Assembly (NCBI GenBank): GCA_036346225.1
Contig: JARFIW010001254.1
Span: 283,001 to 347,000, forward strand
Reading direction: 5' to 3'
Length of the DNA: 64,000 nucleotides
DNA from: Platerodrilus igneus
Taxonomy: Eukaryota; Arthropoda; Insecta; Coleoptera; Lycidae
Both the position numbers and the translations under genes were made by a program. The notes beneath the pieces were generated by a model, which searched no databases, was not told the origin of the DNA, and worked only from the letters and a program-made list of their open reading frames with translations. Below, piece by piece: positions 11,504 through 20,192 of this stretch (within the stretch, counting starts at the first letter, position 1; every line of letters begins with the position of its first letter).

Positions 11504-11599
11504 GATCTCATCCAATTTATGTAAACAAAAAAATTAAGTAACCTGAATCTGTCTACAACTGTCATTGCAGCCACGGCATTACTGCCGCGAGATGCTCGT

Positions 11600-12727
11600 C
11601 AGTTTTTTGTAGATTAATGTCTTTATAATTGAAAACAACAGAGCATCTTCCTTTTCAAATCAGCTCTTCAGACAGTTTAGACGAAGTGGAATAATAGGCA
11701 AATTTCTGAAACTTTAAAAGTGTTTTCAATGTTATACTTAACCAACTTGGTAGTTGGGATTACTTTCAGAAAAGCCATTACACCGATTATGTTATATTCG
11801 GTTAATCAGCAGTGTGCTGGAAATTGTTATTCACTCTGGTCTACACGTGCAAGCACTGTAAGTATTATCACGTTTTTTTATTACCTTAAAACTAATTACC
11901 TTTCATAGGTACCATTTTTGTATTCTTTCGTTAGTTTTGTTTTAGTACATTTTGACTTGTACTTTATCTCAGCGTATTTGAATTTTGATCGATCTTTCGC
12001 ACTTTTTGGATGCGTTACTTACAACACCCGTTAGTGTCATCTTGCGCATTGACTGTTGGGAGGGAATTGGATTTCATTCGAGAGGTTGGATCTAGGAAAT
12101 AGTATTATGAAGAAAATGAATACCACTTCTTGTTTGCCCACCTTCCTATGCTCTCGAGACAACTCGAGGTATTATATCAACGACCAGGATTATGCCTATG
12201 GGATAAGATGTTAATGGTACCTTTTCCAAGGTTGAGTGTCGTTCCTTCAAAAAAAGAGAATATTTGTATCAATTATCTATTGTCCGCCATTTGTGTTACA
12301 TATGTACTTATTTGTTTAAATTTTAGCCTCATATGTTAAACCAACTGCATGCATTTGGATCACATTACAGTATTGTCAATTAGCCTTGAATAAGAAAAAA
12401 GAATGAAATAGTATTGGATCAGTTAGGATAACAAGTGAATAGATGTTTATTTTAATTACTTCACGTGTGTCTTATTCCCTGAAATTATGAGTTACAGTTT
12501 GTCGATGAATCCTTGCTGAACAAGATGTCTCACCTGCTCTCGCCTTTGGACTAGGAACCATTAGGTAATACAGCTAGCACTGGCGAGGGGTAAGTACACC
12601 AAGTTGATCTCGTTTCATTAGCTTAAGGTGACACCTAATGATATTGTTCAGAAGTGTTAACAGTAGTGTTATAAAATTATATACAGTTAAACGATGAGGT
12701 AATTAGCATTATAGAATTACCGTCATA
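11600..12727 (+). repeat. Gypsy-1 5' LTR, second part
   Basis: Resumes with the MULE target duplication and aligns with 34,479-35,637 of the 3' LTR, ending ATTACCGTCATA. A 62-codon ORF present in both LTR copies is just LTR sequence. The primer-binding site follows within 6 bp. Confidence 0.9.
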
Positions 12728-12732
12728 AAATT

Positions 12733-12743
12733 TGGCGCCCGAC
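12733..12743 (+). promoter_or_regulatory. Gypsy-1 primer-binding site
   Basis: TGGCGCCCGAC lies 5 bp downstream of the 5' LTR. It begins with TGG, complementary to a tRNA 3' CCA end, as expected for minus-strand priming. I do not assign the tRNA. Confidence 0.75.
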
Positions 12744-13018
12744 AAAAAAAATAATACAAAAGAAATAAAACATTAAAAAGTTTCAACCCAACTGTAGCAA
12801 TTCTAAAGTTTGAAACTTTTCAAAAGTTTTCTCGTAGAAAATTTTTTATTTAATTTAATTTTATATAAATTAGAACATAAATTGTGATTCAATTTTAAAA
12901 TATCACTAGGTATAACTTTATGCTTTATTTTCCTTTTGATATATGCCAGTTACCCATACATTTTATCAATTATTTTTAAATTGTAATTATTTTATTGTGA
13001 TTATTTTCTAACAGCTTA

Positions 13019-13374
13019 ATGAATAAAATGCAAATGTCGGTCGACAGATTAGTTAAAGAAGAAATTCTATTTGAAGTACTTTGCAGAGGGGTTAAATCAG
13101 AAAGTTCCGCAACCGCTAAAGACTTGCAAAATTTATTAAGGGAAATTTTAATTTTGAAAAAGCAGGGTAAAATTGAATCCAAATTGTGCCATACTTTAAA
13201 TAGAATAGAACACGTATCATCTTTAGATATGGAAGAATTAGATGAGAAATCTAAACTTTTTTCTTTATTGTTAAGTTATATCTCTGATTTTAAACTAAAA
13301 CAAGAAATTACAAAGAATTCCAAAAAAATTTTGGATTTAAGCTTTAATAATTTAACAACTAATATTTTATCAAC
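13019..13374 (+). pseudogene. Gypsy-1 gag, N-terminal part
   Basis: ORF from ATG 13,019 in the leader of Gypsy-1, helical and Lys-rich, with no recognisable domain in this part. It is cut at 13,374 by the Polinton, and the same reading frame resumes after the right copy of the target duplication at 28,828. That continuity is direct evidence that both halves are one gag gene. The ORF formally runs 16 bases into the Polinton before a stop. Confidence 0.85.
13369..13374. repeat. Polinton target-site duplication, left (ATCAAC)
   Basis: ATCAAC here and at 28,822-28,827 flanks the terminal repeats exactly. Six bp is the standard duplication made by Polinton integrases. Confidence 0.95.
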
Positions 13375-13746
13375 AGTAGGGTATAATTGACAATCCTGTG
13401 ACCACATTTCCTCCAGAATCCCACATTTCCTCACACATCTGGACCAAAAAGTTTTCTTCGACTAACCATTTTTCATCTTTCGAGATAAATATATCTTAAA
13501 TTTTTTATGTTTCGAGATAAATGAGCATCCACATTTCCACACACGAGATAAACCTATTTTTAAGATTTTTTTTTTTTTTTTAGCGCTAACATTCTGGACC
13601 AAATACTTTTCTTCGTCTAGCCAATGCATCTTTCGAGATAAACCTATCTTGTTTGGTATCAATCAATATTAGAATTTTCTCAGCTACTCGAATTTCTAAG
13701 AATTTTTTAGATAGCATCATCCCCAAGGGAGCTACCCCAATTTTAA
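13375..13746. repeat. Polinton left terminal inverted repeat (expanded)
   Basis: 372 bp, paired with 28,601-28,821 (221 bp). The left arm is longer because a segment containing 'TTTTCTTCG-CTA' and 'CATCTTTCGAGATAAA' is duplicated (13,450-13,500 and 13,600-13,640), with a T15 run between. The arms end together at GAGCTACCCCAATTTTAA. Confidence 0.9.
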
Positions 13747-14200
13747 GATCTTGTACCAAGATCAATTTCTAATCACCTCTCCTTTTCAACATCTAGAATC
13801 CTTTAACCAACACAAAAAATTAAACACACAAAAGTTTAATAATTTATTTTATCCGATTTACAGTTTAATAAACTAATTACAATTTTTACAAAGTATAGCA
13901 TTATTTTCCTCGTGTAGTTGAATCCAAGCAGGTTAACCTGTAACAAAAAATAGAAATTAATGGGTTGTTTAAATAGCCCTGTAATAAAAAGAGATTAAAG
14001 TAAAAGAGATGAAACGTGTTTTCAGTCAATAAGACATATTGTTGTTAATCCAACAATATGTTTTACCGTCCGGCGAGACCACGTGGAGGTAAACACATAT
14101 CGCCGGGAATGAAGGAAATTTTAAGGATGGGGGAGGGTAGATATGCTTATAACTAACTTACATACTATATATATATATATATACACTAAAATATGAGCAA
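13747..14200. other. Polinton left subterminal spacer
   Basis: Between the terminal repeat and the polymerase stop. No ORF is supported. It contains a TTTATT (AATAAA on -) near 13,842 that could end the polymerase transcript, and a short (TA)n at 14,166-14,182. Confidence 0.4.
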
Positions 14201-17182
14201 CTATCTAATATCCTTATGCCCCCATGCATATGTGGAAGTACTACCAGGGATGACATACCTTTTATCGTCATCTGCCGATAAACTAATTTTATTAATTAAT
14301 TGGGTGTACAAATCGTGTTTTTTACTCCGAATACATACCATGCTATGCATAAGGGCACCAGAATTATTATGCACAATATCCTTAAAACTATCCACACTAA
14401 TCCCAGCCACCACACCACGCGATACCCCCTTGATCTTTTTAATTACATCCTTCTCACTAATGATGCAATACGACTTGGCCCTAGTCCCAACAAATTGTAA
14501 CACCAAGTCGCCGTTGAACTCGTCTGTAAACTTGCCGGGGATCTTTTTGTTCACAAGAGGCATATTGTATTTATTGTCTCGAGGGTAGTCACTAGTGTCG
14601 AAATTGTTAATGTTTGCACTAATATCACTATACAAGTCTTTTGTTTCCACACTATACAGTAAAGAGTCAGTGTCTGTGTAAAGTAGTGAGAGTTTGGCTC
14701 CATACAAATGTTTCATGGTGTTATAATGAAATTCATACATGAGGGTCTTTGAAATATCTAAAACTGAAAAACCTGCATATATAGGCTTGTTGTACGTGAC
14801 TTTTACCCTATCCATCTGTATAATAACCAAATCCTCTCCTAGCACTAAACTACTGTTAAAGTTTGGGCGGGCGGTAAGTCCACTCGCGCACAATTTTTGT
14901 CTATCGTGTCCCCACCGGGGCACGATCTTCACATCCACCCTCTTGTCGACATTCTCCATCGTTTTTCCAAAGACTGCGTTATTCATTAATTTAAAAAAGT
15001 CTTTTTCAAACGCATTTCTAGCGGATGTCCTAAGGGTGGTGTTCAAATCGATGTAGGGCTTTAACCAAGGCGATTGGTCGAATTCCAATACTCGATGGAT
15101 ACCGGTGAGTCTAAGACCATTACGTAGCGCCTGCTGCAGGTTTCTGTAATGTATAATGTAATGACTCTTGTTGAGTAGCTTCGGAGTCTTGGAGGATGGT
15201 GTTGGGGGTACCATGGTCTGTGGACAAAATGGTAAATCGTTGTGCTGTTCGTGTAGGTTTTCTGGATACTCCAGATCTACTTCCAGGATGTACCCCTTGT
15301 CCCCTGTTACAGATATGTTATCGATGTGGGCTTTCAGGAGGTTAAGCTCTTTCTCTTTCAACCACCGGAATCCGCTTATCGGTAACGGTTGTGACATGGC
15401 CCATCCATACAAATTATTAGCATCGTAGTAAGCCAAGTATATGGAGGGTTTACTGGGAATGTAATTCTCCATATACTTATTATTGGCTTCGGCATACCGA
15501 GCGCTGCATTGGGTTAACCCACCGCGAATACCTTTTTTCACAAAGTGATGCATTTCTACATCGGTGAATAGATCCAGTTTAACCCCAGTATGTTTCAGCA
15601 TGGCGTCCCAGCTTAGACTAGGTGCTGTCATATATTGGCAGGGATCCAAGTCGTAGGTTTTCAAGCACACACCCCGGAAATTTTCGAACACGTCAGCTAA
15701 TAATAAAACATCGGTCTTCAAGTGGAGATCACTATATTCGCCGAGTGTGCATATCTGGAAGGCGTTCCATACATTCTGAGTGTGATCGTATTCAGACAAC
15801 GAAATCACAGTATTCGTGAGATCATTATAGAAATCCTCTCGGGGTGGTAGACTTGACCTATTTAACGCTGAAGCGTCTGTCACATACCTGTACGGGAACA
15901 CACCCTTTCTGCGTAGAAAAGAAAACTGTTTGTCGTCGGGGAAACACTTCCTCATCTCAACAAACTGCTCGCATTCCAAATTTTTAACCAACTTATCCAG
16001 GGACGATGCCATGAAACGCAGCGAATCGATGAATCGCAGCTGAACTGTGGAATTATCGGTTTCATCATCATCATCTTCTTCTACGTCTGGTTCTTCGTCA
16101 TATAACCTCACATACTTTGTGAACGATACGAACCGCTCCTTATTATTTGGGGTCACTGTAACGCGCTCCTTATCGCATCCCAATTCCTTCACAATAAAAT
16201 GGGAATCATACCCACTTAAATTGTGGAATATGACTGGTATGAAATTTGGCACCCGGTATTGGATGTTGCATTGGCGATGTGCTGCGAAGCGGAATTTCCC
16301 TGTAAGATGGCAGTGATCCCTTACTCGATCGTCTCCCAATGGTTTCTTGCAGATACCGCAATCGTCAACCATGTGGAATAACAATTCGTCTAAAGGCTCC
16401 AACGCTGTCATCGGAACGTTGGTTTTAAGGATTTTACCTAATCTGCGGGCTTCCTCCTTCAACTTTCCCATAAACACTTTAGCAGCTTCAGGCCCCCTGT
16501 ACAATTCAAACTTATCCAAATCCTCGTCGTAGGAGCATTTAATATAATAGGCGAAGCTGTATGGTTCGTGTTGGTGGGTGCTGTTAGTAAAGGAGCCGGA
16601 GGGATCCTGTGCTGCCGAAGAAATAGGCTTCAACACGCTTTCAAAGTCCGCGTATATAACAAACGGCACCCTCATTTGCTTGTGCACGTTCGTAAACTCG
16701 AGGATGTTGTTGAAGTGGTTGGGCATTTTTGTTGCAACGTGGTTGCAGTCGTTTGTTGAGTGTTGGTGTAATTTGTCTTCGGATGGGAAGAACACCAAGC
16801 ATCCATCGCAAACCCATTTGTACCCGTCATGCTTAGACAGCTGCTTACCCACTAGCTGCCCCAAATCCTTGATCAAACAGTAGTGTGTGTTATTCTTATT
16901 CTGGATGTACAAAAAGTTGACATGCCGATCCCTCTTTCTTTTGGTGAAGTGAAGCGGTCCCACAATCGACTTGCCTTCTATACCGAAAACATTAATGCTT
17001 ATAGCATTCTGCTCCTCGAACTTGGCTATGTCCTTTATGGGCATCGGGAACTGCACTCCTGTTACGTCGAGTACAGTCGAGTAGTGCGGGTATGATGAAG
17101 GTCGTAGGGGGTTTCCGTTTTCTGTGGGGTGTAGGGCTGCCACAACACACCACGCAAAGCATGCGTCATCGTTATTCTGCAC
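14201..17182 (-). CDS. POLB: Protein-primed family B DNA polymerase (Polinton PolB), main exon
   Basis: 993 codons. Replicates the element, by family with a protein primer. Seen in order: 'NNDDACFAWCVVAAL' N-terminal domain; C2H2 finger at residues 125-146 (CDGC...HSTNDC); exonuclease motif 'YADFES' (177-182); a C-x2-C...HCH...C cluster (275-305) resembling recombination endonuclease VII zinc sites; 'HNLSGYDSHF' (320-329); 'YSDLHLKTDVLLLADVF' (483-499); polymerase motif A 'YYDANNLYG' (585-593); motif B 'KLMNNAVFGK' (731-740); motif C 'YTDTDS' (835-840). All catalytic carboxylates look intact. The Met at 17,182 is probably not the true start: coding potential runs upstream through spliced exons (17,348-17,611 and 17,659-18,090), with a one-base frame break near 17,243. 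C-terminal fragments of a relative are at 972-1,671. Confidence 0.95.
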   Translation of the reverse strand: MQNNDDACFAWCVVAALHPTENGNPLRPSSYPHYSTVLDVTGVQFPMPIKDIAKFEEQNAISINVFGIEGKSIVGPLHFTKRKRDRHVNFLYIQNKNNTHYCLIKDLGQLVGKQLSKHDGYKWVCDGCLVFFPSEDKLHQHSTNDCNHVATKMPNHFNNILEFTNVHKQMRVPFVIYADFESVLKPISSAAQDPSGSFTNSTHQHEPYSFAYYIKCSYDEDLDKFELYRGPEAAKVFMGKLKEEARRLGKILKTNVPMTALEPLDELLFHMVDDCGICKKPLGDDRVRDHCHLTGKFRFAAHRQCNIQYRVPNFIPVIFHNLSGYDSHFIVKELGCDKERVTVTPNNKERFVSFTKYVRLYDEEPDVEEDDDDETDNSTVQLRFIDSLRFMASSLDKLVKNLECEQFVEMRKCFPDDKQFSFLRRKGVFPYRYVTDASALNRSSLPPREDFYNDLTNTVISLSEYDHTQNVWNAFQICTLGEYSDLHLKTDVLLLADVFENFRGVCLKTYDLDPCQYMTAPSLSWDAMLKHTGVKLDLFTDVEMHHFVKKGIRGGLTQCSARYAEANNKYMENYIPSKPSIYLAYYDANNLYGWAMSQPLPISGFRWLKEKELNLLKAHIDNISVTGDKGYILEVDLEYPENLHEQHNDLPFCPQTMVPPTPSSKTPKLLNKSHYIIHYRNLQQALRNGLRLTGIHRVLEFDQSPWLKPYIDLNTTLRTSARNAFEKDFFKLMNNAVFGKTMENVDKRVDVKIVPRWGHDRQKLCASGLTARPNFNSSLVLGEDLVIIQMDRVKVTYNKPIYAGFSVLDISKTLMYEFHYNTMKHLYGAKLSLLYTDTDSLLYSVETKDLYSDISANINNFDTSDYPRDNKYNMPLVNKKIPGKFTDEFNGDLVLQFVGTRAKSYCIISEKDVIKKIKGVSRGVVAGISVDSFKDIVHNNSGALMHSMVCIRSKKHDLYTQLINKISLSADDDKRYVIPGSTSTYAWGHKDIR

Positions 17183-17300
17183 GTTAACAACGGCATGTTT
17201 CTCCCTTACCCATTTGGGAAGCTCGATGTAGAACCCCCACGAAGAGGTTTATACTTGTTTATATTCACCTCCAAGTATAATGCATTTTTCAGAGTCCATC
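17183..17300 (-). pseudogene. PolB exon 3, 5' portion with frame break
   Basis: From the acceptor AG at 17,301-17,302 the frame reads through 'LYLEVNINKYKPLRGG', a segment I recall from insect and cnidarian Polinton polymerases. At a G5 run near 17,240 the frame changes; the polymerase frame then runs on into the 993-codon ORF. This is a probable one-base deletion, either a real lesion or a homopolymer sequencing error. Confidence 0.65.
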
Positions 17301-17347
17301 CTAAAATTTAAAAAATTAGAAAAAATTAATAATTTTTCAAAACTTAC

Positions 17348-17611
17348 CAGAATCTCGTTCTTGGAACTCATCAGACTTTGCCGACATCCTCTCCACAAAG
17401 GAATTGTAGACATCCCCCAGATCGCTGGATGAGGTGACCACAACATTTCGGGTGTTGAAGGATTTCACGTCCTCAACACCCTCTACCGCAGCCATCTTGG
17501 TGTAACCACCAAACAACTCGCAATTAACCTTGAGGGAGGTGTGGATTGCCCGCTGTTTCCCGACTAAGCTTACAAATCGTTCCCGTTGATCTTGCAAGAA
17601 TTCCAACAGAC
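17348..17611 (-). CDS. PolB upstream exon 2
   Basis: 88 codons between consensus splice sites: acceptor TTTTTAG at 17,612-17,613 and donor GTAAGT at 17,347 (- strand). It contains 'LKVNCELFGGYTK' and 'VKSFNTRNVVV', then 'EFQERDSG' at the donor, which fits the linker of N-terminally extended Polinton polymerases. The frame is continuous across both junctions. Both flanking introns are exactly 47 bp (17,301-17,347 and 17,612-17,658). Confidence 0.75.
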
Positions 17612-17658
17612 CTAAAAATACAAACTAAGCAAACACAAAATACTTATAAAATACATAC

Positions 17659-18090
17659 TTGTAGAGTCGACATTATTGATGCGGAAAGTTGCAATTCGAC
17701 TTTTAAATGCGGTCGCTACCACTTCTACACCCCATCCAGGACGCGAGTAGCATTAGCTTTGTGCACGTTGGATCGCTGGTGGGCTGCCAAGTTGGTGACG
17801 TCCATATCGCACTCTTCGCATCTCCGCGATTTCTTGGGGGCAGGTCCCTCGACTGTCGACGCAGCAGGTCGTTTGACCCCGGATGGACCTGCAACGGGAA
17901 CAACCACACCATGCTTGGTGTCCTTATGACGTTTTAGGCTATCCTTACGGGTGAAGGATGCCGGGCACACATCGCAAACAAAAAGGCCGGTGGATTTCGA
18001 TGCTACGTCATGTTGTTGGAGCAGATGCCTCTTCAAATTATCACCCCTTGAGAAGACAGCCCCGCAGATGTTGCAGACAAAGGAAGACAT
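17659..18090 (-). CDS. PolB upstream exon 1: C2H2 zinc-finger N-terminus
   Basis: Starts with 'MSSFVCNICGAVFSRGDNL', a C2H2 finger (C-x2-C-x12-H-x4-H), followed by a second ('FVCDVCPASFTRKDSLKRH') and a third C-x2-C motif ('CEECDMDVTNLAAHQ'). Fingers 1 and 2 share the F-xR-D-LKRH recognition pattern typical of DNA binding. The frame stops at 17,725; beyond it another frame stays coding-like up to a GTATGT donor at 17,658, so a small indel at about 17,727 has probably broken the exon. TATA and initiator lie at -31 and +1 upstream. Family knowledge supports these fingers as the N-terminus of PolB in some insect Polintons; a separate zinc-finger gene is the alternative. Confidence 0.7.
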
Positions 18091-18440
18091 TTTTCTATAA
18101 AGAAATTAAAAAAACTGGTTAAAGACTTTTAACAGTTGTAACTAGCCGAAGACTAAACAGAAACTGAATGATATTGCATTTCACGGTGCTTTTATACCCG
18201 GTAAAAATCAATTAGCTAGTTTACTTTTAAATTAGGAGAAACCCAACGTCGTTTAACCTTGAGTAACATTCCAAACCAGTCTATTCACATCGGTAAAAAT
18301 CAATTAACTTTCCGCTTACGCACTACATGTATAATTATCCGAGAACAATTTACGCATGCGCAACAACAACCCTGAAACATTTAAAAGGATGATCTGCATA
18401 GCATCCTTCTCAGTCATCTCGGTGAAATCAGTGCAAAGCA
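18091..18440. promoter_or_regulatory. Divergent promoter between PolB and the 266-aa gene
   Basis: PolB side (-): TATAAAAG at 18,196-18,189 and an initiator TCAGTT whose A is at 18,165, 31 bp apart. Rightward side (+): TTTAAAAGG at 18,380-18,388 and TCAGTC with its A at 18,412, about 32 bp apart. Between them CGGTAAAAATCAATTARCT occurs twice as a direct repeat (18,199-18,217 and 18,291-18,309), and TACGCATGCGCA (18,351-18,362) is one base from the NRF-1 consensus. The TATA/initiator geometry is textbook for arthropod Pol II promoters; the function of the direct repeat is inference. Confidence 0.7.
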
Positions 18441-19241
18441 ATGGAGTCTGCAGGTGTTAATGATGCACAAGTTTCGTATACCGAAAATCTGATTAATAAG
18501 TTTACGTATAGTTTAAGTGAATTGGGTGAACACCCTCATAATGTGGAAATTGGGTTTGTTATAAACCAGACAATAAAACCCGTATTACGATTGGTGTGTA
18601 GCAAGAAATATTGTGGCAGCCATGTTCTGGAATTGACATACGAAAATTGGTTAGCATTTACAAATTTTCAAGTGGAATTTCAAATTCACCAATTCTCTCG
18701 TGACGTGCTAAACACTCGATTAAATGGTGCACCTGAAATGGAAGATCTACACATACAACTAGGAGCTCCGTTCTTTATCACTCTGTCGCCAGTGTATGGA
18801 ACAACCGAGGACGAAACGTTCCAGTTAAAAATAAGAATGGGTGATAGCTCGATAGTTATAAATGAATTAGAGTGCCGTAAACTATTCCATATGCGAGAGT
18901 TGTTTGAGTATCAACTTAAACAGTTGGAAAGTCGTGACTTCCCAGCATTATACAGCGAATTAGTAGGGTTTGTTGCTAATTCTAGTTTAAATGATGGCAA
19001 TTGGTTTAATACTCTGACTGAAGGGGAGAAACGAATTAAAATCTTGGTTGAAGGCGAAGTTCGAATTGGAAATATTTTATTCTACAACGAATTGAATCAG
19101 AGCGCCCTAAACGCTTTGGAGCTGGTTATAGGTTTTCCGGATATATTTGTGCGAGACGTGATACGTACAAGAACATTAGTGGAAATGTTTAGACGTTTAA
19201 ATTTGTCGGAATCTGAAGATTCTGGTTATGGTGATAACTAG
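18441..19241 (+). CDS. Polinton conserved-position protein, 266 aa, unknown
   Basis: An intact ORF that I do not recognise. It lies head-to-head with PolB and has the best-looking core promoter of the element. The product is acidic, mixed alpha/beta, without signal peptide or membrane segment; it contains 'LELTYENWLAFTNFQVEFQ' and an acidic tail 'SESEDSGYGDN'. Its position between polymerase and capsid genes and its own promoter suggest an early or regulatory role, but that is inference. The ATG at 18,441 is 29 bp downstream of the proposed transcription start. Confidence 0.85.
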   Translation: MESAGVNDAQVSYTENLINKFTYSLSELGEHPHNVEIGFVINQTIKPVLRLVCSKKYCGSHVLELTYENWLAFTNFQVEFQIHQFSRDVLNTRLNGAPEMEDLHIQLGAPFFITLSPVYGTTEDETFQLKIRMGDSSIVINELECRKLFHMRELFEYQLKQLESRDFPALYSELVGFVANSSLNDGNWFNTLTEGEKRIKILVEGEVRIGNILFYNELNQSALNALELVIGFPDIFVRDVIRTRTLVEMFRRLNLSESEDSGYGDN

Positions 19242-19326
19242 AAAGAGTATTTTATAAAAGACAGTCCAAAAGACGTGGATGTAAATGTATTGTTATTATA
19301 AATATATTGTAAATTTTTTGAAAAAG

Positions 19327-19361
19327 TATAAATAGACTCGTTGTTGTTTGTTTATTTAGTA
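19327..19361 (+). promoter_or_regulatory. Core promoter of the PLA2-like gene
   Basis: TATAAATAG at 19,327-19,335 and an initiator-like TTAGTA with A at 19,358, 31 bp apart, ending 28 bp before ATG 19,389. Confidence 0.6.
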
Positions 19362-19388
19362 TAGTTTGAGATTTTTTTGAGTAAACAC

Positions 19389-20192
19389 ATGATTATCTGT
19401 TCTGGAGAGGGATTAATCAACAGCGCTATAAACAGGTTACCGTTTGAGCTGCATATTTCAGGTTATCAGTACTGCGGTCCTGGTACAAAGTTGAATGAGC
19501 GCTTAGCAAGAGGTGATCCTGGAATAAACGAATTAGATAAATTGTGTAAAGACCACGACATTGCATACTCCAAGTACCCTGACGATCTTCCAGCCAGACA
19601 CCGAGCAGATAAAATTTTAGAAGAAGAAGCCTGGGGGAGAGTTAAGTCTAAAAACGCAAAGTTTGGAGAAAAAGCCGCAGCTTGGTTTGTGACAAACGCT
19701 ATGAAAGCGAAGAGAAAAATGGGTATGGGCTTAAAGAAGAAATTAAGTTTCAAAGGCGGATTTTTGAAGAAAATACGATCCGCAGTAGACCGAGTTGGCT
19801 CCGACAACTTGAAAAAGCTGTTAGATGTTGGTATTCTAATTGGTAAAAAAATCATAAAAGGAGCCGGTGGGAAAAGCAAAATTAAAGTCCCACGTATTAT
19901 ACCCGTTCCACAGAAAGGAGGTTTTCTGCCATTGATTCCGATATTCGCAGGACTAAGTGCCCTAGGGACGCTAACAGGTGGTGCTGCGGGGATAGCTAAA
20001 GCAGTAAATGATGTCAAGACAGCCAACGAACAGCTTAAGGAGAGCGAACGACACAACAGATCTATGGAAGCCATTGCTGTTGGGAAAAAAGGAAATGGAA
20101 TGTTTCTAAAACCATACAAAAAAGGTACAGCATTATTCTTGAAACCGTACAAACAGGGGCGAGGCATTTGTAAAAAAGTATCAAAAAACTAA
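19389..20192 (+). CDS. Phospholipase A2-like / minor capsid (pVI/pX-like) protein
   Basis: 267 aa from ATG 19,389; the frame opens slightly earlier without an ATG. Residues about 20-80 form a parvovirus-type phospholipase A2-like domain: calcium-loop-like 'YCGPGT' (28-33) and catalytic 'HDIAY' (56-60), domain-level features seen in parvovirus coats and some Polintons. Then comes a Lys/Arg-rich region, a hydrophobic segment 'PLIPIFAGLSALGTLTGGAA' and a basic tail with repeated 'FLKPYKKG'-type motifs, resembling small adenovirus-like core/minor capsid proteins. By family it is a virion protein acting on membranes or cementing the shell. The stop TAA (20,190) is preceded directly by A_AAA_AAC, and the protease lies in the -1 frame. 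Confidence 0.9.
   Translation: MIICSGEGLINSAINRLPFELHISGYQYCGPGTKLNERLARGDPGINELDKLCKDHDIAYSKYPDDLPARHRADKILEEEAWGRVKSKNAKFGEKAAAWFVTNAMKAKRKMGMGLKKKLSFKGGFLKKIRSAVDRVGSDNLKKLLDVGILIGKKIIKGAGGKSKIKVPRIIPVPQKGGFLPLIPIFAGLSALGTLTGGAAGIAKAVNDVKTANEQLKESERHNRSMEAIAVGKKGNGMFLKPYKKGTALFLKPYKQGRGICKKVSKN

Larger units (their letters stand above)
6377..11599 (+). mobile_element. MULE (Mutator-like) DNA transposon, 5.2 kb
   Basis: The terminal inverted repeats begin ACGAGCRTCTCGCGGCAG and run about 96 bp (6,377-6,472 and 11,504-11,599) with only a few mismatches; a 9-bp duplication flanks them. The internal gene has a zinc-finger N-terminus, a MULE-type DDE core and a SWIM-like finger. The element sits inside the 5' LTR of Gypsy-1 and is itself interrupted by PLE-2 (7,621-9,290). 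10,558-11,503 is non-coding AT-rich DNA. Confidence 0.92.

Noticed and set aside
11720..11908. 62-codon ORF present in both Gypsy-1 LTRs
   Set aside because: Its presence in both copies follows from LTR duplication; no start context or domain supports coding.
14193..17095. Many + strand ORFs antisense to the DNA polymerase
   Set aside because: They are mirror frames of a strongly supported gene and have no domain features of their own.
19466..20167. 233-codon - strand ORF over the PLA2-like gene
   Set aside because: Antisense shadow; the + strand frame has recognisable domains.
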